Source of the DNA: Kitasatospora arboriphila
GTDB taxonomy: Bacteria; Actinomycetota; Actinomycetes; Mycobacteriales; Mycobacteriaceae
Direction of reading: 5' to 3'
DNA length: 64,000 bases
Assembly (NCBI RefSeq): GCF_000717275.1
Contig: NZ_JNYV01000002.1
Coordinates: 620,001-684,000, forward strand
Below the pieces are notes generated by a model. That model was given only the letters and a program-made list of their open reading frames with translations, had not been told where the DNA came from and did no database searches. Shown in pieces: positions 8,049 to 17,219 of this stretch. The position numbers were made by a program, and so were the translations under genes. Numbering within the stretch: the stretch's first letter is position 1; the number at the start of each line of letters is the position of its first letter.

Positions 8049-8606
8049 TCAAGCAGCGAGGAGCATCGCCAGCACAGCGGTATCGGGGTCGGTTCCCAGA
8101 TCCAGACCTACCTGATTGCGCAGGGTCACCACGGTGCCGTCGGCTTCGGCCTCGGCCCATCCCGCGCGGTGTTCGAGGCCGAGTTCGGGAAGTCCTGGCA
8201 GCAGTACGCACCCCGAGGCCACGTCAGAACACTCGGGCAGGGACGGTCGCGTCTCGGACGGGGGATGGAGCATGAACAACGCGGGCGGCGGAGTGTAAAA
8301 CGGGCCGGCCTCGGTGAAATTGTTGTCGATCACGCTGCCGACCGCGAGCATCAACCCGACGGTATCGGGGTCGCACACCTCTGGTTTGTCCTCGATGACG
8401 CTGAACACGGTGGTGGTGCGGAGAAATCCTGGCCGGCAGGCGATACGCACCGATGCGACGAGCGTCTGCGTCCACTCCAGGGTGGTGTCGGGCCAGCGTC
8501 CCGAGATCAGGATTCCGCGTAGCTCGCCGTCGCGGTGGAACGGGGTCAGTCCGATGGGTATCGACCCGGACCGCGACTTTTCATGGCCGGTGGCGTCCTC
8601 GCTCAT
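8049..8606 (-). CDS. Conserved hypothetical protein (Rv3847-like position)
   Basis: A 185-residue soluble protein with no signal peptide or membrane segment and no motif I recognise. It has a mixed alpha/beta composition with segments such as GELRGILISGRWPD and ATGLMLAVGSVIDNN-like stretches. Start at ATG 8606 is firm: AGGAGGTAACC directly precedes it. The gene sits between sodA and the GDT1 exporter on the same strand, as Rv3847 does in M. tuberculosis (from memory). The 240 bases between its end and the exporter hold no convincing gene, only a twice-repeated GACCGAGCGTC element. Confidence 0.7.
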   Translation of the reverse strand: MSEDATGHEKSRSGSIPIGLTPFHRDGELRGILISGRWPDTTLEWTQTLVASVRIACRPGFLRTTTVFSVIEDKPEVCDPDTVGLMLAVGSVIDNNFTEAGPFYTPPPALFMLHPPSETRPSLPECSDVASGCVLLPGLPELGLEHRAGWAEAEADGTVVTLRNQVGLDLGTDPDTAVLAMLLAA

Positions 8607-8767
8607 GGTTACCTCCTGTTGCCGGAAGTTCCTCTGCTCAGGTCGCCTTTGACCAGGTGTCGAACTCTATTCGCAGCATGCCCGGTAAACGATTGGCACA
8701 CAACCCGACTCGAGTGCTAATCGCGGGGGTTAACAGGAAGTTTCCCTCTGAGGGCGAAGACGCCGAC

Positions 8768-8794
8768 GGCGGCCACCCGAGTGGGGTGACCGCC
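8768..8794 (-). terminator. Hairpin downstream of sodA
   Basis: Inverted repeat of 11 bp with one mismatch (GGCGGCCACCC against GGGTGACCGCC, five-base loop), 28 bases beyond the sodA stop codon on the minus strand. Confidence 0.6.
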
Positions 8795-8821
8795 GACTGC
8801 GAAAGGGCTGTACGAAAGTGC

Positions 8822-9451
8822 TTATGCGGGCACGATCAGGCCGGAGCCCTGTGCCTGTGCCTTGGCAAAACGCTCTGCGGCGTCTGCCCAGTTGACGACG
8901 TTCCACCATGCCTTGACGTAGTCAGGCTTGACGTTCTGGTAGTCGAGGTAGAAGGCGTGCTCCCACATGTCGAGCATGACCACGGGGATCAGGCCCACCG
9001 AGGTGTTGCCGTGCTGGTCGGTGAGCTGCTGGATGACGAGCTTGCCCTCGATGGTGTCGTATCCGAGGATCGCCCAGCCGCTGCCCTGCAAAGTGGTTGC
9101 CGCAGCGGTGAAGTGCGCCTGGAACTTGTCGAAGCCACCGAACTGGTCATCGATTGCCGCCGCCAGTTCGCCTTCGGGCTTGTCGCCACCGTTGGGCGAC
9201 AGGTTCTTCCAGAAGATCGAGTGGTTGGTGTGGCCGCCGAGGTGGAAGGCCAGGTTGGCCGACAGCTGGAAGACCTTGTCGGCGATGGTGCCGTCTTCGC
9301 GCGCAGCCGCCAACTTCTCCAGTGCGGTGTTCACGCCCTTCACATAGGTGGCGTGGTGCTTGCTGTGGTGCAGCTCCATGATCCTGCCGGAGATGTGCGG
9401 CTCGAGAGCTGCGTAGTCGTAATCCAGATCCGGCAAGGTGTATTCAGACAC
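8822..9451 (-). CDS. sodA: Superoxide dismutase, Fe/Mn type
   Basis: A 209-residue Fe/Mn superoxide dismutase, converting superoxide to oxygen and hydrogen peroxide. Metal ligands are in [13 protein letters not shown] (first His), [11 protein letters not shown] (second) and the signature [11 protein letters not shown] (Asp and His). The GTG at 9451 is used since AGAGG lies six bases upstream and the protein then begins [17 protein letters not shown] as in relatives; the longer frame to 9478 adds an unrelated leader. There is no signal peptide, as in mycobacterial SodA, which is exported by SecA2. Followed by a terminator, so likely monocistronic. Confidence 0.96.
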   Translation of the reverse strand: MSEYTLPDLDYDYAALEPHISGRIMELHHSKHHATYVKGVNTALEKLAAAREDGTIADKVFQLSANLAFHLGGHTNHSIFWKNLSPNGGDKPEGELAAAIDDQFGGFDKFQAHFTAAATTLQGSGWAILGYDTIEGKLVIQQLTDQHGNTSVGLIPVVMLDMWEHAFYLDYQNVKPDYVKAWWNVVNWADAAERFAKAQAQGSGLIVPA

Positions 9452-9674
9452 ATTGTTCCTCTCACTATGTGGGGACACGCGTGCCCCCTTATTGATGTCC
9501 TCTGGGATCTATCCCTCGAGTGCAACTTCCACCCTTGCTCAGGAAATTGGGTTGTGCAATAGGACGTGAGCAATGCGCCTCAAGCCCAGTTGAGGTTTGC
9601 CGGGGTTGCGCTGGGGTGTTTCGCAGGTGCCGGGGTGCCGCATTCGCGGTAGACCACAGCCGGCTCAGTACCGC

Positions 9675-9839
9675 TTACGCGACAAAAATCAGCGCGAGCA
9701 AAAGAAGGAACAGAGCCAGAATGCTGATGCCGGTGGTGATGCATCGTGCGCCCACATTGATGGGCTCGGCGCCCGGCCATGAACGGGGCCTGCGATCGAA
9801 GACCGGGAGGCCGCTACCGCTGTCGGTCGAGGCTGCCAT
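9675..9839 (-). CDS. Small single-pass membrane protein (54 aa)
   Basis: A 54-residue protein: a hydrophilic N-terminus (MAASTDSGSGLPVFDRRPRS) followed by one C-terminal transmembrane helix (TTGISILALFLLLLALIFVA). The ATG at 9839 has an excellent ribosome site, GGGGAGA four bases upstream, which is the main support for a real gene and excludes the longer reading to 9920. A CRP-like palindrome lies about 40 bases before the start. Tail-anchored topology suggests a membrane partner or regulator; function unknown. Confidence 0.65.
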   Translation of the reverse strand: MAASTDSGSGLPVFDRRPRSWPGAEPINVGARCITTGISILALFLLLLALIFVA

Positions 9840-9878
9840 CCGATCTCCCCTCGTCAACTCGTGGTCCTGCGGGTCGTC

Positions 9879-9894
9879 AGTGATAACGATCACA
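9879..9894. promoter_or_regulatory. CRP-like binding site
   Basis: AGTGA-TAACGA-TCACA matches the CRP consensus TGTGA-N6-TCACA at nine of ten positions. It is centred about 47 bases before the start of the 54-residue membrane protein and about 260 bases before the iron alcohol dehydrogenase. The interval 9840-10148 contains no other gene that I can support. Confidence 0.45.
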
Positions 9895-10148
9895 TACCCC
9901 GGTGGTGCACAGCTAAACACGTCTGGGCGCAGTACTCAAGCTGCGGCGGATCGCGGACCGGCATCGGGCGCGCACAGGGTGGCTGCTGACCGATGTGGGT
10001 CGTTTGACCAGGTCCGACGTGCCGCTGTCGGTGATCTCCGACTCGGGATGGACGTCGCCGCAATAGGGTGGTCATACAAGAGCGGTCGTCGACGTCCGCA
10101 TTCCGCCAGTGGGTGACGGAAGCACCCCGTGCCGAAAGGATTCAGCCA

Positions 10149-11309
10149 TTGGTCAGCACAATCGGTCTACCGCGCGAGATGCGAATCGGGGCGGGCGCAC
10201 TCGAGCAGCTGGTCGACGTGGTGACCGGATTGGAATCGCGGCGGCCGATGGTGATCACCGACGGCTACCTGGCGGGCGGCGGCCGGGTTGACCAGTTGAT
10301 CAGCGCACTGACCGAGGCCGGCCTCGACGCGGTGTACTTCGACGGGACTGTGCCCGACCCCACCACGGCCTCCCTCGACGCCGGGCTCCGCGCAGTGCGC
10401 GACCACGGGGCCGACCTCCTCGTCGGATTCGGTGGGGGCAGTCCGATGGACACCGCAAAAGCCCTCGCTCTGCTCGCCGTCGAAGGCGGCTCGATGCGCG
10501 ACTACAAAGCGCCCCTGCGCAATGACCGTGCCGGCCTCCCGGTGGTCGCCGTACCGACCACGGCAGGCAGTGGTTCGGAGGCCACCCAGTTCACGATCAT
10601 CACCGACAGCGACAGCGACGAGAAGATGCTGTGCATCGGTCGGGCATTTCTACCGGTGGCCGCAATCGTCGACTTCGAGCTCACCATGACGATGCCGCCG
10701 CGTCTCACCGCCGACACGGGTATCGATGCGCTGACCCACGCGGTCGAGGCCTACGTCAGCCGGAAGAACAACCCGTTATCCGACGGGTTCAGTCTTTCGG
10801 CCATCACTACCATCGGCCGGAATCTGCGCAGGGTCTACACCGACGGCTCCGATCGCGAGGCCCGGGAAGCGATGATGTTGGCCTCCACGCAGGCGGGGAT
10901 CGCATTCTCGAACTCCAGCGTGGCCCTGGTCCACGGGATGAGCCGACCCATCGGGGCGCACTTCCATCTCGCGCACGGACTGTCGAACGCCATGCTGTTC
11001 CCCGCGGTCACCCGGTTCTCCCTTTTGGCGGCGACCTCGCGATACGCCGATTGCGCTCGCGCGTTCGGGTGCGCGGATCCGGACACCTCGGACGAGTTGG
11101 CCGCCGAACGGCTGGTCGATGCCATCGTCGATCTGTCCCGTGACCTCGCCGTTCCCACTCCGAGCGAATGTGGCATCGACCGCGACCGGTGGTTCGGACT
11201 GACCGCACTGATGGCCGAGCAGGCACTCGAGTCGGGATCGCCCGCCAACAACCCGCGGGTTCCGAACGCGGGGGAGATCGAAGCCATTTACGCCGAGATC
11301 TACCGCTGA
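10149..11309 (+). CDS. Iron-containing alcohol dehydrogenase
   Basis: A 386-residue group III (iron) alcohol dehydrogenase. NAD(P)-binding GGGSPMDTAKA near residue 95; PTTAGSGSEATQF; metal ligands Asp and His in DTGIDALTHAVEAYVS and two further His in the VHGMSRPIGAHFHLAHG block. The TTG at 10149 is chosen: AAAGGA lies eight bases upstream and the product has the family length; the open frame to 10068 adds an unrelated leader. Substrate cannot be told; maleylacetate reductase-like and primary alcohol activities occur in the family. It precedes the SMC operon by 160 bases, but a joint role is not indicated. Confidence 0.9.
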   Translation: MVSTIGLPREMRIGAGALEQLVDVVTGLESRRPMVITDGYLAGGGRVDQLISALTEAGLDAVYFDGTVPDPTTASLDAGLRAVRDHGADLLVGFGGGSPMDTAKALALLAVEGGSMRDYKAPLRNDRAGLPVVAVPTTAGSGSEATQFTIITDSDSDEKMLCIGRAFLPVAAIVDFELTMTMPPRLTADTGIDALTHAVEAYVSRKNNPLSDGFSLSAITTIGRNLRRVYTDGSDREAREAMMLASTQAGIAFSNSSVALVHGMSRPIGAHFHLAHGLSNAMLFPAVTRFSLLAATSRYADCARAFGCADPDTSDELAAERLVDAIVDLSRDLAVPTPSECGIDRDRWFGLTALMAEQALESGSPANNPRVPNAGEIEAIYAEIYR

Positions 11310-11470
11310 TCGACACCGGGTCGGCACGACCGCGGACCGACGGTGCGGCATCGGCCAACTATCATCGCTGCGGGCAACCAGACGGGGCTTGCCGCCCGTC
11401 ATGAGCGCCGAGCTGCGGGCAGCAGGTCGGTAGGTGAGCTCGCCATGGCAGGAAAAAGTGAGGTGGTCCG

Positions 11471-12997
11471 ATGGCACGCCCGACAGCGGCGCAGCTCTAC
11501 GCCGCCTACGGGGACAACGCGGACAGCGATGTCACCCTGCGACTGCTGAGGTCCCGGAACGCGGTGCCTTATCTCGCGATCATGGCTGCGCGTCTGGCCG
11601 ACGGTCAGGTGGACGGCGACCACCTCGCGGCGGGTATCGACCGCGACCTGGCGGACTTGGCCGCGCACTGGACCGAGCGAGGCTGGGAACTGCCCACGGC
11701 CGACGACCTGCTGGACCGCTGGGTGCGGGCCGGTTATCTCGCCCGAACCTTGCACGCCGACTCCCAGCGAGAGCGGTACCAGCTCACCCGCGGTGCCACT
11801 CAGGCCATCGCGCAGGTTCAGGCCGTACGCCGTAACCGCACGGTGGCCACCGAGACCGTGCTCGAACTGGTGATGTCGCGGCTGTCGAACATCGCTGTGT
11901 CGATCAACCCGGATCCCGGTGAGCACATCCGCGACATCGACCAGAAGATCGCCGAGCTCACCAGACGGCGGGAAGAACTCGCAGCGGGCGCCATCCCTGC
12001 GGTCGATTCGCGGCGGGTGCTCGACGACATCCGGATGGTCACGTCGCTGGCCGAGCGGATGCCCGCCGACATCATCGGATACGGCGAGAAGATGCGCGAG
12101 AACTCTCGCGCGCTGCTCACCAGTGGCCTTGATGCCGAGCACGGCTCGCATGCGGACGTGCTCAACCGGATGTTCGACGGCCATGATGCGCTGGCGGACT
12201 CCGACGAGGGCAAGGCTTTCGACACCTTCTACACGCTGATCGCGGATCACCGGTTGCGCGACGACCTCGAGTCGAGCATCCGGCAGATCGCCGAGGGCAT
12301 CCCGAATCTCCCGCACGACATCCTCGACACACTCACCGGTTTCATCGACCGGATGTGGGATGAGGTGCAGTCGGTGGACGAGGTGCGTGGTCAGGTCTAC
12401 CGGCGCATCAACACCTTCGTCAAAGACGGTGACTTCCTGCACTATCGTGCGCTGCGCAGCCAGATCGCCGATGCGCAGCGCGCCGCGGCCGCCGCTTTCG
12501 TGCACGCCGGGCCGGGTAAAGACCTGGGCATCCCGGTACCGATGAGCGCCGCTGTGTCCAATTCGGTCGGCGCGTTGATCTTTCACGACGGGATCGTGGA
12601 TTCGCCTGGGGCGGTCGCCGACACCGTTGGTGAGATCAACATCGACCCTGCCGACCTGGTGGGCGCCGAATCGATCGATTGGCATGCACTGACCGACGCG
12701 GTGAACGAGGCCGTGGCCGACGGCCCCGCCGAGATCGACGATGTGCTGGCGTTGTTGCCCACGGCCCGTACCGGTGACGTGATCGGCATCTGGTCGCTGG
12801 CGCAGCGCCATGGTGCGGCAGAACATGGACGGGACGAGGTCACCGTGCTCGCCCACACCGCCCGCGGCATGCGTGAGATCCGTTTGCCCGCAGTCCGATT
12901 CACACACATGCTGCCCGATCCGATAACCGCTCAGCCACACGAGGTGATGCATTTGCTCGATGAACCAGCCGAGCCTGTCCGAGGTGCGACCCGGTGA
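11471..12997 (+). CDS. jetA: DUF3375 protein, JetA/MksF-like kleisin
   Basis: A 508-residue DUF3375 protein, the kleisin-type subunit of Wadjet (JetA) and MksBEF (MksF) SMC complexes. Typical features seen: an N-terminal winged-helix-like region with LRSRNAVPYLAIMAARL and WVRAGYLARTL, a long helical middle (RDIDQKIAELTRRREELAAG), and a C-terminal winged-helix domain. In Wadjet the complex extrudes DNA loops on small circular plasmids, which JetD then cuts. ATG 11471 has GAGGT six bases upstream. It opens a four-gene operon: its stop overlaps the GTG of jetB by four bases (GTGA). Confidence 0.9.
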   Translation: MARPTAAQLYAAYGDNADSDVTLRLLRSRNAVPYLAIMAARLADGQVDGDHLAAGIDRDLADLAAHWTERGWELPTADDLLDRWVRAGYLARTLHADSQRERYQLTRGATQAIAQVQAVRRNRTVATETVLELVMSRLSNIAVSINPDPGEHIRDIDQKIAELTRRREELAAGAIPAVDSRRVLDDIRMVTSLAERMPADIIGYGEKMRENSRALLTSGLDAEHGSHADVLNRMFDGHDALADSDEGKAFDTFYTLIADHRLRDDLESSIRQIAEGIPNLPHDILDTLTGFIDRMWDEVQSVDEVRGQVYRRINTFVKDGDFLHYRALRSQIADAQRAAAAAFVHAGPGKDLGIPVPMSAAVSNSVGALIFHDGIVDSPGAVADTVGEINIDPADLVGAESIDWHALTDAVNEAVADGPAEIDDVLALLPTARTGDVIGIWSLAQRHGAAEHGRDEVTVLAHTARGMREIRLPAVRFTHMLPDPITAQPHEVMHLLDEPAEPVRGATR

Positions 12998-13764
12998 GCA
13001 CGCCAGAAGACGATGTGGTGGTCCAGGAGGGCGACGACCTGTTCGTCGACTCACCCGAGGCGATCACTGAACCATCGGTCGACTTGTCACACTTCGCATT
13101 CGACGGATCCGAGCCGGTCGGAACGATCAGTGAGGCGCGGATCGACGCCCGATTCGACGGTGACACCTCGGCCCTGCCTGCGCCGGTCTGTTACGCGCTG
13201 CAGGAGTTGGTCGCCGCCGCACACGTATCGGCGCGGTCTCGTAACTGGAAGACCATCGAGGTGCACGAGGAAGTCATTCGGTCTCGCCTGTCGGAGCTGA
13301 ATCTACAGCTGGAGATCAACCGAGAGCACAAGTACGCGTTCACCCGCCAGGTGTCCGAGAACGACCCGCGGCAGCGGAACATCTTGCGCGCGCAGACACT
13401 CACCCTGGCAGCGTCGGTCCTTGCGCTGTTCCTGCGACAGAAGTACTTGACCAGTGCCGATGAATCGGTCGTCACCGAACGGGGCGAGATCATCGACCAC
13501 ATGCTCACCTACAAGCCGGTGTCCGACACCGACGAGGCGGGCTTCATCAAGCGGATCGATGCGGCCATCAATCAGCTCGAATCACGAAAGATCATTCGAG
13601 CGTTGCCGGGAACGGACCGGTTTGTGGTGCACGGGGTGATCGCTTCGCTCCTCGGGCCCGAACAGGTGGCCGCCTACACAGAGGCCTACCGCAGGCTCGC
13701 CGGTGAGCACACCGAAGAGGGCACCGACCTCACCGAACTCGATGACCAGGAGCGCACGTCATGA
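12994..13764 (+). CDS. jetB: DUF4194 protein, JetB/MksE-like KITE subunit
   Basis: A 256-residue DUF4194 protein, the KITE (tandem winged-helix) subunit that binds the kleisin in Wadjet/MksBEF complexes. An acidic N-terminus (EDDVVVQEGDDLFVD) precedes the two winged-helix units (LSELNLQLEINREHKYAFTRQV; LFLRQKYLTSADESVVTERGEI; INQLESRKIIRALPGTDRFVVHG). The GTG start overlaps jetA's stop, and its own stop overlaps the jetC start (ATGA), so translation of the three subunits is coupled. Confidence 0.9.
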   Translation: MSTPEDDVVVQEGDDLFVDSPEAITEPSVDLSHFAFDGSEPVGTISEARIDARFDGDTSALPAPVCYALQELVAAAHVSARSRNWKTIEVHEEVIRSRLSELNLQLEINREHKYAFTRQVSENDPRQRNILRAQTLTLAASVLALFLRQKYLTSADESVVTERGEIIDHMLTYKPVSDTDEAGFIKRIDAAINQLESRKIIRALPGTDRFVVHGVIASLLGPEQVAAYTEAYRRLAGEHTEEGTDLTELDDQERTS

Positions 13765-16700
13765 CCGAGATCCTGGAAGTGGACGCAGCCGGCGGATCTC
13801 GACCGGTTGACCGCGACACGCCATCGCCACTGGCCGCCCCCGCGGGCAAGCGCACCCTCAACATCGGCCAATTCCGCTTGACCAGACTGCAACTGGTCAA
13901 CTGGGGAACCTTCGACGGGTACAAGGACTACCTGATCGACGAGCGGGGCGTGATGCTCACCGGGCCGTCCGGGTCGGGCAAATCATCAATGATGGACGGC
14001 CACTCCGTGGTGTTGCTGCCCACCTACGATCAGGTGTTCAACGCATCGGCCGACCTGTCCGCGAAGGGCGCGAAGAAGGCGGCCCGGTCGATGGCCGACT
14101 ACGTGCGCGGCGCGTGGGCGGAGAACGACGACCGGTACAACCAGTCGCAGGTGCAGTACCTGCGGGCCGATGGTGCCACCTGGTCGGCGATCGCGGCGAC
14201 CTACGACAACGGCGCAGGATCTGCCACCACCGCGGTGGCGATCAAGTGGTTCCCGGGGTCGGGCACCGACGGCAGTTCACTGCGGTCGTGGTACCAGCTA
14301 CATGACGGGCATTTCGACCTGCTCGGCCTGAACAGCTGGGCGCAGAACGGATTCGACATCCGCCGGTACCGGTCGGCCAATCCGACTGTGGAGTGTTTCG
14401 ATGTGCAGAGTGCCTACCAGGAGGCGCTCCGGCGACGTGTGGGAATCGGCCAGTCGTCGGCAGCCCTGTCCTTGATGGGCAAGGCGAAAGCCATGAAGAA
14501 CGTCGGTGACCTCAACCTGTTCATCCGGACGTACATGCTCGATCGACCCGACACCTACGCCAAAGCCGAACGGCTGGTGGAGAACTTCACTCAACTCGAC
14601 GAGGCGTATCAGGCCGCGGCCCGCGCCAACGCCCAGGAGCAGGTCCTGAGGCCGATCCCGGCGGCCTGGGAAACATATTGCAGCGCTGAAGAATCCACCA
14701 CCCGAGCCGGCACGCTGCTGGGTCCGCCGATGAGGGCCTTCATGCGCGAGCATCGGCTGACGCTGCTGCAACAACGTCTGGATCAGATCGACGCCGACCG
14801 CATGCGGTTGGACAACGAGGTGGCCAACTGGGAGAACCTCGCGGACGAACGCGAGGAGCGCCACAGCTCGCTGCGCGACCAACTGACCGCCGAGAAGGGC
14901 GAGCTGACCACTCTGGAGTCGGAGCTCAAATCCTTCGAGGCGCAGGTGACGGCCCGGAACCGCGCCTACGAACGGTATGCGACGTTGGTGGGCGGACTGG
15001 GGGAGCAGACCCCCGAAACCCAGGACGAGTTCGCCGCCCTGCGGATGCGTGCCCCGGAGATCGCCAGGGCGGCAAGAGAAGCCGCCGACAGGCTGGCCAC
15101 CACGGCACACAGCTTCTTTGCCGCCGAGACCGATGCCCGGCGCGAGTTCGAGGCGGTTGTGGAAGAGCTGGCGAGTCTGAACACCCGGCGGTCGCTGCTG
15201 CCACGCGAAGTACTGGCACAACGCGACGGCATCGCGCAGGCCACCGGGGTCCCGCCTGCGGAACTGCCGTTCGCCGCCGAACTCATCGACGTCGACCCCG
15301 CCGCCAAGGACCGCTGGGCCGGTGCCGCCGAAAGCGTGCTGCGCGGACTGGGCATGACCATGCTGGTGCCCGCAAGGCACCGCACCACCATCGGCGAGTT
15401 CGTCAACCGGACCAATATCGGCGGGGTGCTCGAATACCGCGTCTATCAGGAGGACTCAGCCGTCGCTGCCGACCCTGTTCGCGGTTCGCTGGCCGAGAAA
15501 TTGATCGTCGACCGGAAGCACCCGGCCGGAGCGTGGCTGGCAGGAGTTGTCGCCCACAGCGCTGAACACATCTGCGTTGATCTGCCGTCCCAGCTCGACG
15601 AGCACACACTCGCGGTCACCCCGCAGGGCTTGGTGAAGTCCGGCCGCGACCGTTTCCGCAAGGACGACCGGCGTTCGGTGTCCGACCGCACACAGTGGAT
15701 CCTCGGCTCCAACACCGACGGCAAGCGCTCTGCTCTCGAGGAGCTCAAGGCTGAGCTCGAACTCCGGTATCAGCAGGCGCGGCAGGCGGCTCAGGACAAA
15801 CGGGACCTGTTGGAGCAGAACCGCGAACGCGCAAAGAACGCCGATGCCCTGACCGGCTATGCGTCGTGGGCGGAATTGAACTGGTGGTCGTCGCGGCGCG
15901 ATGCCGACGAACTCAACGCCCGCATCGATCGCGTTCGCGAGAACCGGGTGGATCTCGCCGAACTCGAGGAGCAGGTGGAGATCGCCCGGGCGGACTGGCG
16001 AGAGGCCGTCGCACGGGTGGGTGCGTTGGGCGATCAACTAGGACACATCGGCTCGGACTGGGATCGATGGTTCGCCGAGTTCGAGCAGGTCAAGAACGAG
16101 GGCACCAAACTCGACGATTCCGATCGGGAGTATCTCGCCGAGGTGCTCGCCGAGACGCTCGCCGACGGCGGCAAGACACTGACCTTGGACAACTACGGCG
16201 AGGTGCGGTCTGATCTGCGCAACTCGCTCGAAGCCGTTGTGGGTAAGGCCAATGCCGAACGTGACGGTGCCGAGAACCGAATCGTGCGCGCCGCCGAGGC
16301 CTTCCTGCGGGAATGGCCGGAGGCCGCATCGAACTTGAGTGCCACGGTGGAGTACGCGTCCGATCTTGTGTCGATTCACCAGAGCCTGGTCGAGCACGGT
16401 CTGGCGTCGACACAGCAACGCTTCCGGCAACTGATCACCACCGACATCAGTCACTCGGTGTCCAACTTGTACAAGGAGATCGGCGACACCAACAAGCGCA
16501 TCACACAGGGCATTGCCGAGGTCAACATCGGCTTGCGCAGGGTCGACTTCAACGAGGGCACCTATCTGCAGATCGCGCAGCTGCACAACCCGACTGACGA
16601 GTCGCGGGAGTTCGGCAAGATCGTCGACGCGATGATCCGCGACGCGCCGGCGGCGAAATCGGGCGACGGCGCGGTCTTGGCGCGGCAGTTCTATCGCATC

Positions 16701-17219
16701 CGGGGGCTCGTGGCCCGGCTCACCGGCACCGACGCGGAGAACCGCCGCTGGTGCGACAACGTGCTCGACGTCCGCAACAGCTATACGTTCTACGGTAAAG
16801 AGCTGAGTTTCGGTGCCGCACCGGATGATCCGCCCGTACACACCTACCGCAACACCGCATCCAACTCCGGTGGTGAGCAGGAAAAGTTGGTGGCGTTCTG
16901 TCTGGCTGCGGCACTGAGCTTTTCGCTGAGTCATGGAGAGGACCACCGTCCGGGGTTTGCGCCACTCATGCTCGACGAGGCGTTCAGCAAGTCCGACGAG
17001 ACCTTCAGTTCGCAGTCGCTCCGCGCATTTGAACAGTTCGGGTTCCAGCTGATCATCGCCGCTCCGATTCGTATGGTGGGCATCGTGGAACCGTTCATCG
17101 GTCAGGTCATCCTTGTGGACAAGCAGATCGGCGATACGGGCGCCCGATCGGATGCACGCGCGGCCACGTTCGGCGAATTGGCGAAGGCGCGGGCATCGTC
17201 GGGCCGACGCGAATCATGA
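13761..17219 (+). CDS. jetC: JetC/MksB-like SMC ATPase
   Basis: An 1152-residue SMC/RecN-like ATPase. Walker A GPSGSGKS at residues 68-75; a long coiled coil from about 280 to 480 and again 660-890 around a central hinge-like domain; ABC signature NSGGEQEKLVAFCL near residue 1035; Walker B PLMLDEAFSKSDETF near 1070. Length and layout are those of JetC/MksB. With DUF3375 and DUF4194 partners it should form a loop-extruding complex. The last four bases overlap the next gene (ATGA), which is not the usual jetD nuclease but an AlkZ-family protein. Confidence 0.93.
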   Translation: MTEILEVDAAGGSRPVDRDTPSPLAAPAGKRTLNIGQFRLTRLQLVNWGTFDGYKDYLIDERGVMLTGPSGSGKSSMMDGHSVVLLPTYDQVFNASADLSAKGAKKAARSMADYVRGAWAENDDRYNQSQVQYLRADGATWSAIAATYDNGAGSATTAVAIKWFPGSGTDGSSLRSWYQLHDGHFDLLGLNSWAQNGFDIRRYRSANPTVECFDVQSAYQEALRRRVGIGQSSAALSLMGKAKAMKNVGDLNLFIRTYMLDRPDTYAKAERLVENFTQLDEAYQAAARANAQEQVLRPIPAAWETYCSAEESTTRAGTLLGPPMRAFMREHRLTLLQQRLDQIDADRMRLDNEVANWENLADEREERHSSLRDQLTAEKGELTTLESELKSFEAQVTARNRAYERYATLVGGLGEQTPETQDEFAALRMRAPEIARAAREAADRLATTAHSFFAAETDARREFEAVVEELASLNTRRSLLPREVLAQRDGIAQATGVPPAELPFAAELIDVDPAAKDRWAGAAESVLRGLGMTMLVPARHRTTIGEFVNRTNIGGVLEYRVYQEDSAVAADPVRGSLAEKLIVDRKHPAGAWLAGVVAHSAEHICVDLPSQLDEHTLAVTPQGLVKSGRDRFRKDDRRSVSDRTQWILGSNTDGKRSALEELKAELELRYQQARQAAQDKRDLLEQNRERAKNADALTGYASWAELNWWSSRRDADELNARIDRVRENRVDLAELEEQVEIARADWREAVARVGALGDQLGHIGSDWDRWFAEFEQVKNEGTKLDDSDREYLAEVLAETLADGGKTLTLDNYGEVRSDLRNSLEAVVGKANAERDGAENRIVRAAEAFLREWPEAASNLSATVEYASDLVSIHQSLVEHGLASTQQRFRQLITTDISHSVSNLYKEIGDTNKRITQGIAEVNIGLRRVDFNEGTYLQIAQLHNPTDESREFGKIVDAMIRDAPAAKSGDGAVLARQFYRIRGLVARLTGTDAENRRWCDNVLDVRNSYTFYGKELSFGAAPDDPPVHTYRNTASNSGGEQEKLVAFCLAAALSFSLSHGEDHRPGFAPLMLDEAFSKSDETFSSQSLRAFEQFGFQLIIAAPIRMVGIVEPFIGQVILVDKQIGDTGARSDARAATFGELAKARASSGRRES

